Shown here: positions 13,141 to 22,800 of the stretch, piece after piece
How the letters are laid out: every line of letters starts with the position of its first letter
Position numbering within the stretch: the first letter of the stretch is position 1
NCBI GenBank assembly: GCA_026770575.1
Contig: MU657203.1
Coordinates: 170,683 to 202,653, forward strand
Length of the DNA: 31,971 nucleotides
Direction: 5' to 3'
Source: Pelagophyceae sp. CCMP2097
Lineage: Eukaryota; Sar; Pelagophyceae
Made by a program: the position numbers and the translations under genes
The notes under the pieces: model-generated
Database searches by the model: none
Seen by the model: only the letters and a program-made list of their open reading frames with translations
What the model was told of the DNA's origin: nothing

Positions 13141-14190
13141 AGCACGCTTGTCGTTGGATGCCGTTGGGCTGGGCGTGGATTTACGGGATCCCGTTCCGCT
13201 CAAATCCTCCGGAATCGGAACAGAATGCCGTTCCGGCAAATTGGCACGCCGACGCGCCGGGGGTTTCCGGAGACCGGCAAAGGAGACGGGCGCGAGTCCT
13301 CCCTCTTGGCCATGGCGGCAAGGGCAAGGGCCGCGGTAACAGCAAGGGCAGCGGGGTCGCTCGAGACGGGGTCCCTTCTTGGGGTGGGGATCCCTTGTTG
13401 ACGGGCTCTCGAGACGAGGGTCTCCCAAGACGGGGGTCTCCCAAGACAGGGCTTCTTGACAGGTTGCTCCCGAAACGGGGCCGTTCGAGACGAGGGCCTC
13501 AAAGACGAGGCCCGCCTCCGGTCACATCTTGCCGCGGGTCCCTGACAGGTCTTACGGGGTCCATCGGAAGACTCGGAACGACGTTCCGTCCTACGGGGTC
13601 CTCGAGAGGGGCCCTCGATGCGGGTCCTCGATTCCGCGAGGCTTTTGCAAGGGGCCAAGAGACATTTGCAAGAGGCCTCGTTCGACGGGCCCTTCGACGG
13701 AGCCTCGATTCCTCGAGGCCTCAAGCCGTCGAGACGGACCCTCTTGATTGTCGGCCCCTCGAGACAAGACCCTGTGCGCGGGCCCTCGAAAGATGACCAA
13801 CTCTCGACGGGCCCTCGAGACTTTGGGGTTGTCCGACTCGAGACGGCCTAAGAAGGCGGTCGAGAAGACACGGTCCCTCGAGGCGGGCGCTCGAGACGGC
13901 GCTCGAGGCGGGCGCTCGAGAAGAGACCCTCGAGACGGCTCCTCTGGTACGGGCGCTCGAAGCGGGGCCTCGAGGCGGCTCCTCGAGGCGGACCCTCTGC
14001 ACGCCCCCCCGAGACGGGCGCTCGAGACGGGCGCTCAAGACGCCCGCTCGTTTACGGGCCCTGAAGGCGACCCCCCTTTACGGGCCCTCTTTACGGGCTC
14101 TCTTTACGGGCTCTCGAGACGGGTTTCGAGACGGGCGCTCGAGACAAGATCCTCGAGGCGGCTTCGTTTGACAGGCGCTCGAGGTGGACG
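13141..14190. repeat. Degenerate CTCGAGACGGG arrays downstream of the EF-hand gene
   Basis: From about 13360 the sequence is dominated by diverged units such as CTCGAGACGGGCG and GGGTCTCCCAAGACG with no steady period. Bases 13141-13360 are GC-rich and unassigned. I see no coding sequence; several overlapping frames are repeat readings. Confidence 0.6.
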
Positions 14191-14225
14191 CTCTGCTCTG
14201 TAATGGGTCGCCGCGTGGGGTATGG

Positions 14226-15031
14226 GCTTATGGGGTCCAGCCTACCCAATATGGGGCATGGGGCCCCATATGGAGCCCCATATTGGGTCCCATGGGGCGG
14301 CGGGGTTCCAGCCGGCGCGCGTCGCCGCCCGCGGGCCGGCCGGACCGTGGCACCCAACCTTTAACCGCAGCGCCCCAACTTCCGGAAACTTCTCATGGTG
14401 CACTAAATTTGCTCCTCAATGCTCAATCAAATCCATCCCACACTTCAGTTTCGTTAACAGAAACTACTCGCCACAATTCCAGTGGTCCGTATGGGGCCGT
14501 ATGGGGTCCAGCCTGCACAATATGGGCTCATGGGGTCCCATATGGGGACCCACACGGCGACCCTGACCCAACCCGAGGACCCAACCTAGGATGCCCCCCC
14601 ACCCAGCGCGGTCTCGGGGGGGCGCGGCGGGCGCGTGACCACCTGCGTTGCACTTTGAAACTGAGTTGCCGCGTGGGGTCCAGTTTACCCAATATGGGGT
14701 ATGGGGCCCCAAATGGGGCCCCATGTTGGGTATCGTGGGGCGGCGAGGTTCCAGCCGGCGCGCGTCGCCGCCCGCGGACTGTCCAACCTTGAGCCAGGCC
14801 CGCGTCGAGGTACTTGTTAGCATCCCTTTGGCGTTTCCCGGGCGGCTCGGCGTCGACGGCCTTGGGCTCGGCGGCTCGTCGTTTTCGTCGTCGTCGGATG
14901 GCACGCCGAACCCGATGGCACGCCGAGCCCTTGGTGTCGCCCGCGCAGTTCCGCATGGGGCCCCACGGGGCCTTTTGGGGTCCAGTCTACCCAATATGGG
15001 CTCACGGGGCCCCATATGGGGCCCCATACAA
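14226..15031. repeat. Four copies of an ATGGGG-rich palindromic repeat
   Basis: Copies at about 14226-14336, 14487-14560, 14670-14780 and 14953-15031 share GGGGTCCAG, a near-CCTACCCAATATGGG string and GGGGCCCCATATGGGG. Copy 4 contains a perfect 20-bp palindrome, GGGGCCCCATATGGGGCCCC (15006-15025). Copies 1 and 3 share a further GC-rich block with GTTCCAGCCGGCGCGCGTCG. Bases 14800-14950 between copies 3 and 4 encode, on the minus strand, a short Arg/Lys-rich frame of doubtful significance. No transposase is visible. Confidence 0.75.
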
Positions 15032-15059
15032 CTTGTACGGCAACTCAGCTTTGAAACTC

Positions 15060-15358
15060 TCTATATTTTTCTGCCTGAGCCAAAGAGCCATGAAGCGCTG
15101 GGGAGTCGTCGAATCTTCGGCGAAGCATGTTATAAATAGTCGTCACGGTCGTAGCGGGTAGGGAGTATCGTCCCTCGGGCAAAGCGGTAAAAATATACAA
15201 ATAAGAATGTGTCAGATACACGTGTCTCCACGCGCGAGCTTCCCGGGCGTTCACCGGCTTTGAATCGGCGGTCTCGGGGGACCACTGTCCCGTTCCCCCG
15301 TAGCCGCGCCTCCTCCGCGGATAAGCCCTGGCTCATCACCCACGGCCTTGAGATAGGC
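15060..15358. other. Region downstream of tRNA-Gln, no gene seen
   Basis: Bases 15120-15220 are AT-rich; the remainder is mixed. CGGGGGACCACTGTCCC followed by GTTCCCCCG (about 15275-15301) can form a hairpin. I find no supported gene here. Confidence 0.4.
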
Positions 15359-15367
15359 AAAAAAAAA
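15359..15367 (-). terminator. Pol III T-run terminator for tRNA-Gln
   Basis: Nine A residues on the + strand give a run of nine T on the transcribed strand, 22 bases beyond the tRNA-Gln 3' end. Such T-runs terminate RNA polymerase III. Confidence 0.75.
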
Positions 15368-15389
15368 GGTTATGTGCTGTGCACAACGA

Positions 15390-15461
15390 GGTCTCACCGA
15401 GATTCGAACTCAGGCTGGTGGAATCAGAACCCACAGTCCTAACCAACTAGACTATGAGACC
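15390..15461 (-). tRNA. tRNA-Gln (anticodon CTG)
   Basis: 72 nt on the minus strand. The acceptor stem GGTCTCA pairs with TGAGACC. The D arm is GTCTAGTTGGTTAGGAC. The anticodon stem GTGGG/TCCAC carries loop TTCTGAT with anticodon CTG (decodes CAG). The T arm is CTGAG, TTCGAAT, CTCGG. The A and B boxes are canonical, there is no intron, and CCA is not encoded, as expected for a nuclear gene. Confidence 0.95.
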
Positions 15462-15596
15462 ATACAAATTGGAGTGAAAATTCTGACAACTTTGGGTCAG
15501 TATACTCATATCAGAACGATGTATGCGAGATGGACCGATGCGAAAGCACCCCTGGGAGACCATCTTGACACGCCATCATGTTATCTCTGACTGTAG

Positions 15597-15669
15597 CACC
15601 CAACGGGGGGCTCGAACCCCCGACCACACGATTAAGAGTCGTGCGCTCTACCGACTGAGCTAGCTAGGC
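15597..15669 (-). tRNA. tRNA-Lys (anticodon CTT)
   Basis: 73 nt on the minus strand. It reads GCCTAGCTAGCTCAGTCGG, with anticodon stem CACGA/TCGTG and loop CTCTTAA (anticodon CTT, decodes AAG). The T arm is GGGGG, TTCGAGC, CCCCC. The acceptor 3' strand is GTTGGGT, including G-U pairs, with discriminator G. The overall body matches eukaryotic tRNA-Lys. No close T-run follows; the nearest downstream (15476-15481) is weak. Confidence 0.93.
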
Positions 15670-15721
15670 CATTCATTCTGTTCAAATACTGCACTACTCC
15701 ATGATTTTTGTGATTTCCTCC

Positions 15722-15732
15722 GGACTCGAACC
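15722..15732 (-). other. Isolated Pol III B-box (tRNA-like fragment)
   Basis: GGTTCGAGTCC on the minus strand matches the Pol III B-box and sits in a T-arm-like context (GCCGG, TTCGAGT, CCGG). A plausible 3' acceptor strand GGAAATCA follows, but no partner 5' acceptor strand is visible upstream. It is probably a tRNA relic or SINE fragment. Confidence 0.45.
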
Positions 15733-15870
15733 GGCGCTTTTATTTCTAACAACACACTCATACATGCTAGTTCAGAAACTGTGCAAGCACTTGCCTAAAC
15801 ATTTTAAATCGCTGAAAAACATTTTTTCCTGACATTTGACGAGTGCATTTTTTATATGAAACAAATGGTT

Positions 15871-15935
15871 AAGGACCCGAAGGGTCCTTGCCGTTTAATC
15901 AACGTCAGTTTAAAGCAAGGGCCCTTCGGGTCCTT
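15871..15935. repeat. Paired hairpins with GGACC/GGTCC stems
   Basis: AAGGACCCGAAGGGTCCTT (15871-15889) is an 8-bp perfect stem with a 3-nt loop. AAGGGCCCTTCGGGTCCTT (15917-15935) is nearly its reverse complement and also folds alone. The surroundings are AT-rich. Confidence 0.7.
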
Positions 15936-15965
15936 TGATTGAAGGATTACCAGGGGCAATTTTGT

Positions 15966-16003
15966 CTGTCCGTCTGTCCTTCTGTCCGTCTGTCCGTCTG
16001 TCC
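15966..16003 (+). repeat. 8-bp microsatellite CTGTCCGT
   Basis: Five units of CTGTCCGT with small variations (one CTGTCCTT, last CTGTCCAC). Confidence 0.85.
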
Positions 16004-16060
16004 ACGGTTAAATCAGTGAGGTTTCACCTGCAAACCTTAGGGAAGGAAAGGGTAGCAACT

Positions 16061-16182
16061 CGGCCGATTCAGCGATTGGTGGTTGATGCGATTGCTAAAT
16101 TTGGGAGTGGAGGTCGAGCAGGAGCCTCATTGGAATCATCATAGAAGAAGTTTTTGGTCACAGGTTCGAATCTGGTCGGCCG
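16061..16182 (+). ncRNA. tRNA-like element with B-box and A-rich tail (SINE candidate)
   Basis: A 122-nt segment is closed by perfectly complementary ends CGGCCGA (16061-16067) and TCGGCCG (16176-16182). A B-box GGTTCGAATCT (16163-16173) lies close to the 3' end, as in a tRNA. The 5' part folds as AGCGAT/ATTGCT rather than as a normal D arm. An A-rich tail (16184-16243) follows. It may be a tRNA-derived SINE or a degenerate intron-bearing tRNA. TTCAGCGATT recurs at 16254-16263, so a second copy may run into the gap. Confidence 0.45.
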
Positions 16183-16267
16183 CAAAAATAACAAAAAAGA
16201 AATAGCTCAATAAGAAATAAAAAAATAAAAATAAAGATAAGGAGGATTTGAAGGTTCAGCGATTAGT

Positions 16268-16510
16268 TAAATAATTTTAATTATTTANNNNNNNNNNNNN
16301 NNNNNNNNNNNNNNNNNNNNNNNNNNNNNNNNNNNNNNNNNNNNNNNNNNNNNNNNNNNNNNNNNNNNNNNNNNNNNNNNNNNNNNNNNNNNNNNNNNNN
16401 NNNNNNNNNNNNNNNNNNNNNNNNNNNNNNNNNNNNNNNNNNNNNNNNNNNNNNNNNNNNNNNNNNNNNNNNNNNNNNNNNNNNNNNNNNNNNNNNNNNN
16501 NNNNNNNNNN
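16268..16510. other. Inverted repeat running into an assembly gap
   Basis: TAAATAATT and AATTATTTA (16268-16287, spacer TT) form a 9-bp stem immediately before 223 undetermined bases (16288-16510). The hairpin and the A-rich stretch before it may be why the assembly broke. Confidence 0.7.
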
Positions 16511-16675
16511 CACGAAGAATCTGACTAGCCAGGCGGATCCGCAGTCGAAAACTGTGTCGATAATGCATAAGAATCCCCAGCCGTTGCCCCCTCCCCGCCG
16601 CCTGCGGTGTCGTCGAAAGGTGTTATTATTATTGAAAACGACGTACATTTTAGCTTTTTGTTTTCCTCTTCTGAA

Positions 16676-16742
16676 AAGGGGCAAATTGGCGGATTCGGGG
16701 AGATCAGGCCCTGATCGCCTCGAATCCGTCGATTTGCCCCTT
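16676..16742. repeat. 67-bp imperfect palindrome
   Basis: AAGGGGCAAATTGGCGGATT at the left end faces its near complement ending ATTTGCCCCTT, with about 30 of 34 positions paired. AGATCAGG and CCTGATC lie at the centre. This is hairpin-forming with no coding content. It may be a MITE end pair or a structured RNA. Confidence 0.7.
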
Positions 16743-17677
16743 CTCCGACGTCAGGAAACAAAGTTTCAATATCACTCTAAAGATAAGATTTATTTAGTTC
16801 CCGTTTTAGCTTGTTTTCGCAGAAGCCTTTAAGAGATTCCGCGTCTTCTGCAGCCCCAAGTCGGGCACCGGAGACGCAGCCGCTTTGGCAGGGCCCAACC
16901 CTGCCCCAGACCCGCCCTATAAGCCCCCAAACACGCTCGGAGGGGGGCCCAGTGGTGCGCAATGGCGAAAGGCGCTGGGTCGTTGCAACTGCCAACATTC
17001 TTAAAGGAACGCTATGTTAAGACACGCCACGCAGGTTTGCGACGGACCCGCCTGTCTTTGATTTTCGCCCCCCCCTCAAATGATGTTGATTAATTTCTCT
17101 AGATCTAGTTTGATTGCCTCATCCGAAATATTTTCGGGTGTCCTGTGAGAGCTTGGCCGGCGTGCAGTGACAAGGAGCCTCGAGAGGAGCTTGACATCCT
17201 TCTATACCGTAGGCCCGCGTCCTCATCGGGCGTGTCCCATCCGCCAGGTATACTCGGTGTCCTCTTTCTACGGAAATCTTTGGAGCTCTCTTTGTCACTG
17301 CTCGTCCACGCCCCTGTTCGCCCACGGCAGGCGCCGCGTAAGCCTTCCCCCAAAACACACGAACACAACCCTTAGACATACCACCAACAAACTACAACAA
17401 TAACAAATACCAGCTGGAACGCCTCTCATGCTCGGCGCCTCGCGTTCCGGGGGTTGCAACGGTCCATCGGGCCACGTCCCCGGTTAACAATAAATACACA
17501 CACACACTTCGATGATACTGAACTGACCGAGGCCTTTTCGGAACGGATATACAAGCATTGGGCGCGCCCGCCCTCTCCTTTGACCGGTGAGTGGATACAA
17601 AAAAGCGCCGAAGCGCCGAAGCGGTGCGTCCCCCTGGCCCCAGCCGACACACCGACCACGCTCGCGGTCGCGGCGCC
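16743..17677. other. No firm gene; 3' flank of the WD40 gene
   Basis: Mixed composition. A minus-strand ATG frame of 86 codons (17119-17379) has no recognisable family and is probably chance. A short CA run lies near 17500, next to AATAAA (17492-17497) on the + strand. No poly(A)-type signal is clear on the strand of the WD40 gene. Confidence 0.35.
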
Positions 17678-18750
17678 TTACGACGAAGCGTCCCAAAGCC
17701 GCACGGTCATGTCGCCGCCCGCCGTCACGACGCGCGCGCCGTCGGGCGAGAACGCGTAGCCGGTGTGCCCCTCGAGCGTATTCTCCAGCGCGCCCGTCGC
17801 GGCGTCCCAGAGCCGCGCCGTCTTGTCGGCACTCACCGTGACGACGCGCCTGCCATCGGGCGAGAAAGCGTAGCTCCTGACTATGTCGGTGTGCCCCTCG
17901 AGCGTCGCCTGCGGCGCGCCCGTCGCAGCGTCCCAGAGCCGCGTCGTGCTGTCGCGGCTCGCTGTGATGATACGCCTGCTGTCGGGCGAGAACGCGCAGC
18001 TCGTGACGCTGTCGGTGTGCCTCTCGAGCGTCACCAGCAGCGGGCCCGTCTCGGCGTCCCAGAGCCGCACCTTGCACCAGTTCGACATCGCGACGCGCGC
18101 GCCGTCGGCAGAAAACGCGCAGCTCCCGATTTCGCCGCCGTGCCACGCGAGCGTCGTCTGCAGCGTGCCCGTGTCGGCGTCCCAGAGCCTCACCGTTCCG
18201 TCGCGGCTCGTCGTCACGAAGCGCGCGCCGTCGTGCGACCACGCCCAGCTGAAGTTTGGTGTGGCCCTCGAGTTTCACCAGCGGCGCGCCCGTCGCGGCG
18301 TCCCAGAGTTGCACGGCCGCGTCCTTTTGACCCCTCTCCGCGCAGCGTCGGCCCGTCGGGCGAGAAGGCGCGGAAGACGCCGGCGGCCCGGCGCACCTTC
18401 CACGGCACGCGCGCCCTCGCGGCGCCGCGCGACTCGGGCGCATGCCGCGGCGCGCCCGTCTCGGCGTCCCAGAACCGCATTAAGGCGCGGGTCCTCGTCA
18501 TCGAAACGTGCGCGCCGTCGGGCGAAAAGGCGCAGCACCAGACGCCGCGGCCGCCGCGAATTCTCAGCTCCAGGATGGCCGCGCCCTTGGCGACGCAGGC
18601 CCGCCAGAAGAGCCTGCGCAAGGCAAGCGCCGCGGGCCGCCCGGCTCGAGCGACGGCCTTCGTCACGAAGACCGCGTTTGGGGACCCCGCCAGCCGCAGG
18701 ATGAGCGCGAGACGTCGCTCTGCAGCAGCGCGAGGACCGGGCGCTCGTCG
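17678..18750 (-). pseudogene. Seven-bladed WD40-repeat protein, frameshifted
   Basis: On the minus strand seven WD repeats can be read from about 18570 down to the stop at 17678. The strands are typical (CAFSPDG, RLWDAATGAP, LEGHT). Four and a half blades (18217-17678) lie in one open frame ending RLWDASS. Upstream the frame changes twice. Near 18326 the reading goes from FSPDGPTLRGEGSK to KDAAVQLWD, and near 18254 from LEGHTK to FSWAWSHDG. A further shift near 18705-18712 separates LALLQSDVSR from LILRLAGSPNAVF. No intron borders fit these single-base jumps. One blade also lacks five residues in frame. It is either a decayed gene or a sequence with base-call errors. WD40 propellers are protein-interaction scaffolds; the specific role is unknown. 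Confidence 0.75.
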
Positions 18751-18885
18751 CTCGGACGCCCCGCCGGGCGCGCCTCGGCGCTCCGGCGCGCCTCGGCGCT
18801 TCGGCGCGCCGCTGAGGCGCTTCGGCGCGCATAGGCGCTCGGGCGCGCCTCGGCGCGTCGGCGCGCTCTGCTACAGCCGGCGCCC
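18751..18885. repeat. Tandem CGGCGCGCCTCGGCGCTT repeat
   Basis: About six degenerate 17-18 bp units with CGGCGCGCC cores, just upstream of the WD40 gene remnant. Confidence 0.75.
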
Positions 18886-19892
18886 TTCAATTGATCAAGT
18901 TGATGCCCGAGTCCCGACGTTCGGATTTTCGGGCAAATTCCGACACAGCAATCCTAGGAATTATGTTCTTTTTGCCCTCGCGCTTAAATTTGCGGCCATC
19001 CAGGGCGCGCCGCGACAGTCGGCGACTGTCGGCGACTGTCGCCGACGCTTGCCGGGCGCTCTGCGTCGCTCTACGGCACAGGCCGAAAAAATACGGGATT
19101 AGGAGAGGCCAATAGAGACAATTTTGGAGTTTATTAAATCTAAAACGGGGTCTTTTGAGTGCACCACGTAGGAAATTTGGAAATATTTCGGAGGATTTCA
19201 AATGATTTCCGCTGATGTCAGGAGGTGCCAAGCCCGTGCCGTCGAATACGGTATCCGTCCGTACCCATGTTGTGCGCCGATATAGTATCCGAGGGCGCGG
19301 GTGTCGGCTACTGGGGTGGAGCTTGGGGGCGTCCAGAGCCGAAAAGTGAGGAGTGCTGTCGCAGCCTCCGCCCATCGACCTGGGGCCAAAATTGATATGG
19401 CCGCGAGAGCGACGCGCGGTGATGACGCCGCCCAGAGCATATATCCAGACTCGCCGTAGGCTCGACACGAGCCTGCTCCAAGCTGCTCAAGTAATGAGGG
19501 AAATCCCCTCGTAATAACGGGAGGTCCGTCTCCATTTTCGACCTCCGCCATCACCGTCCTTTGGCGAGCGTCACACCAGGGCTCTCGTCTCACCTCTCTC
19601 AGTTCCTTTTCAGGGATTTTATTGTGCCACAGTCCGGCGCTTTGTTGAGGCGCCGGTCTTTATAGATTTCCACGCCGTGCGCGTGGCGACGGCGAGGGAA
19701 AACGAGGGAGAGAGATATCTCCACGTGGTACCGCACGCAGACCCCGCACCTTGAAAAGCGTTCGGTGCATCATACCCCATGGGCATCGCGCCACGGAAAG
19801 GATCCCAGACCTCTGATGCCTCGGCCCGAAGATTGCGATTTGGCCGTCCAATTTTAACGGCCGAGACGTGGTTTAAAACGTCTTCGCGCGTC
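18886..19892. other. Spacer between two minus-strand genes
   Basis: TCGGCGACTG is tandemly repeated near 19019-19040. A minus-strand ATG frame of 117 codons (19198-19551, starting MAEVENGDGPPV) has a fairly ordinary amino-acid mix but no family I recognise; it could be a small gene or chance. The rest would include the 3' untranslated region of the EDC4-like gene, which ends at 19893. Confidence 0.35.
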
Positions 19893-22800
19893 TCACGCCG
19901 AGCTCGCCAGCGAGCTCGCGACGTGGACGAGGACGGCCACCTTGCTGTTGTGCAGCCGGCGCAGGTTCGGCGGCAGCGCCTCCAAAGCGGCCTTGATGCC
20001 CACGAGCACCTACAAGGAGCGTGCGTCGCGGGGTGTCTCGGTTGAAAAAGTGCCGTCGAAGCATTTCCGTTGAAAGTTGTCCGTTGAAAGTTGGAAAGTT
20101 GCCGTGGAAATGGTCCGAAACGCACGTTGACGACGTGGGGCGCAATCTCGGCGTGCCTTTTATCAATCGCCAAAAGGGAGAGCTGGAGCGCCTCGAGCTT
20201 GAAGACCAAGCCAGCTTCGTCCGTTAACGTCGTGCCGAGCTGCTGCGCCACGCAGAGCAGCGTCAACTGGCGCCTGTGGCGGAAAGTGAGCGTTTGGGGG
20301 TCGACAATCGCCCTGCGGCAACGTCCCTTTGACGAGGTCATAAAGTGACAAGATCCCTCTGGCAAGGGCCCCCATGATGAGGTTCCTATGACATGGTCCC
20401 TATTCCAAGAACCGTGTCACAAGAACCCAGTCACAAGGTCCCCATGACGAGGTCCCTTGGACGAGGCCCCCGTGACGAGGTCCCTGCGGTGACAACGTCC
20501 CCGCGAAAAGGTCCCGTGTCAAGAACCTTGTGACTGATGACATTGTCCCGTGACGAGGTTCCCGCGACGAGGTCTCTTAGACGGAGTCCCTGCGACAAAG
20601 TCCCGTGGCAAAGGGCCCTCTGGCAAGGTCCCTGAGTCAAAGTCCCTGTGACCAGGACCCCGTGACAAAGACCTCGTGACAGAGACCCTGTGACGAGGAC
20701 CCTTTCAACAAGGTCCCGTGGCGAGGTTCCCGTGGCGAGGTTCCCGTGACGAGGTTCCCGGGACGAGGCTCTTGCGACGAGGCCTCCGTGACACGGTCCC
20801 TGGCAAGGTCCCTGTGACAGAGTCCCCGTGTGAAGGTCTTATTGACGAGGTCCCTGTGGCGACAACATCTCCGTGACAGGGTCCCTGCGACTTTGACCCT
20901 GTGGCAAGGTCACGAGAACTTCCCCGCAGCAAAGGTCCCAGTGGCAAGCACCTCATGACGTGGTTTCCGTGACAAGGGCCTTGTTGCAAGGCCCCCGTGA
21001 CGAGGTCCCGGCAAGGTCCCCGCGACGAGGCCTCTATGGCAAGGTCCCCGTGACAAAATCCCCGTGACAAGTTCCCCGGCAAGGCCCCCGCGCCAATATC
21101 TCATTGACGAGGTCCCCGCCGTGGCAAGGTCCTTGAGACCAGGGCACGTGGCAAGTTCTCGTGAAAAGGTCCCCGGCAAGGTCCCTGTGGCAGAGTCCCC
21201 GTGTTAAGGTCTTATTGACGAGGTCCCTTTGACAGGGTCCCTGTGATCAGGACCCCATGACAAGGGCCCCGTGACAAGGTCCCTGTGGCAAGGTCCCCGT
21301 GGCAAGCACCCTGTGACGTGGTTTCCGTGACAAGGGCCTCGTTCCAAGGCCCCCGTGACAAGGTTCCCCTGGAGGGGCCTCTATGGCAAGGTCCCAATGA
21401 CAAGTGGCACGGTCTCTCTGACTCCGGTCCCGTAACCCGTCGAGAGATGTGTGCAAAGGCCCATGTGCGACGTTGCGACAGGGGTCCCCGTGATCTCCGC
21501 GGCAAAGGCCCAAAGGTCCAACAGGTCCCGAAAAAGGAGGGCCCCCGCCTCTGGCCGCCGGCGGTCCTTTCGGCCTTTGGCGATCGCATTTCACGGCCTT
21601 TCAAGGCTCCCGCTGCGAGGCCCGCCGATTTTGCCGAATGCCGGCAAGACGTTGCAAATGCCGTTGGCGAGGCGCAGCATGCCCGTTGCGAGACGCCGGG
21701 GCGGGCAGCGACGACTGCCCCAGATTCTCCAACCCGATCGCCTCCAGCGCGAACATCAGCACGTCCACGTCCGCCGCCGCCACCGCCAGATGCAAAGCGG
21801 CGTCGTACTCCCTCGCGCGAATGAGGTCGGTCACGTCGTCGCGGACGTCCCTGAGCACAACCGCCGGCTCGGAAACCGCTTCGTCAAACCCGCTCCGGGA
21901 AGACGACAGGCTCGCCACCTCCAACCGCATGCCCTCGACGGCGCGCTCAAGCGAGACGAGGCGGTCCGACGACGCGGCCTAAGGGTTCGACGTCACGGTT
22001 TGACATTCCTTGGGCGGACCATCTTTTGGCAACGTTGGGATTGCGTGTGGCAACGTGAGGATTTCGTTCTGTGGCAAGTTCCGAGAGGATGCATCCTCTT
22101 TCGGCGCTTTCGAGTCGCCGCGCGCAACCCGGGCGCTGCTCAGGGCAAGGCCAGGCAGCTCTGGCCGGGAGGCGTGCCCCGCGAGACGGAAACAGGCGTG
22201 CGGCGCGTCGCAAGTGACCGGCACTCCCGCCGCGCCTCGCACCCGCCCCGCGCCACGGCCTCTGCCCCTCTCCGGGCCCTCGTGACACTTTGACACCTGG
22301 CGTCAACAACCCAGCGAAAAGGTCCCTTTGACGACGTCGCTGCAACGACGACGCTGGGGCCCTTTGACAAGGTCCCTACTACAACTTTGCCCATGAAAGG
22401 TCCCTATGCAAAGGTCCCGTGACAAGGCCCCTGTGTCAAAGGTCCCTTCAACTCGGTTCCTGCGGCAACTTTCCCATAAAAGGCCCCCGTGATCAAAGGC
22501 CCCCGTGACAATGCCCCATTGACAAGGGCCCTATGCCAAGGTCACTATGTCAAGGTCCCTGCGACAAAACAACAGCGACAAAGTCCCTGTGGCAAGAACC
22601 CAGCGACAAGGTCCCTTTGACAAGGTCCCTTGACAAGGTCCCTGCGACAAGAACCCAGCGACAAGGCCCCCGTGACAGGGTCCCTTTGACAAGTCCTCCG
22701 TGACAAGGTCCTTGTGACAAGGCCCCACAAAAGTACAGGATCCCTGTGACAAGTTCAAGGTCTCTCTGACTCGGACCCTCTGAAAAAAGGCCCCAGCGAG

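Noticed and set aside
14800..14956. Minus-strand Lys/Arg-rich frame between ATGGGG repeats
   Set aside because: Too short, flanked by repeats on both sides, and without recognisable similarity or splice context.
20345..21440. Possible CRISPR array (regular short repeats)
   Set aside because: Units are contiguous, degenerate 14-mers with no unique spacers, in a spliced eukaryotic gene.
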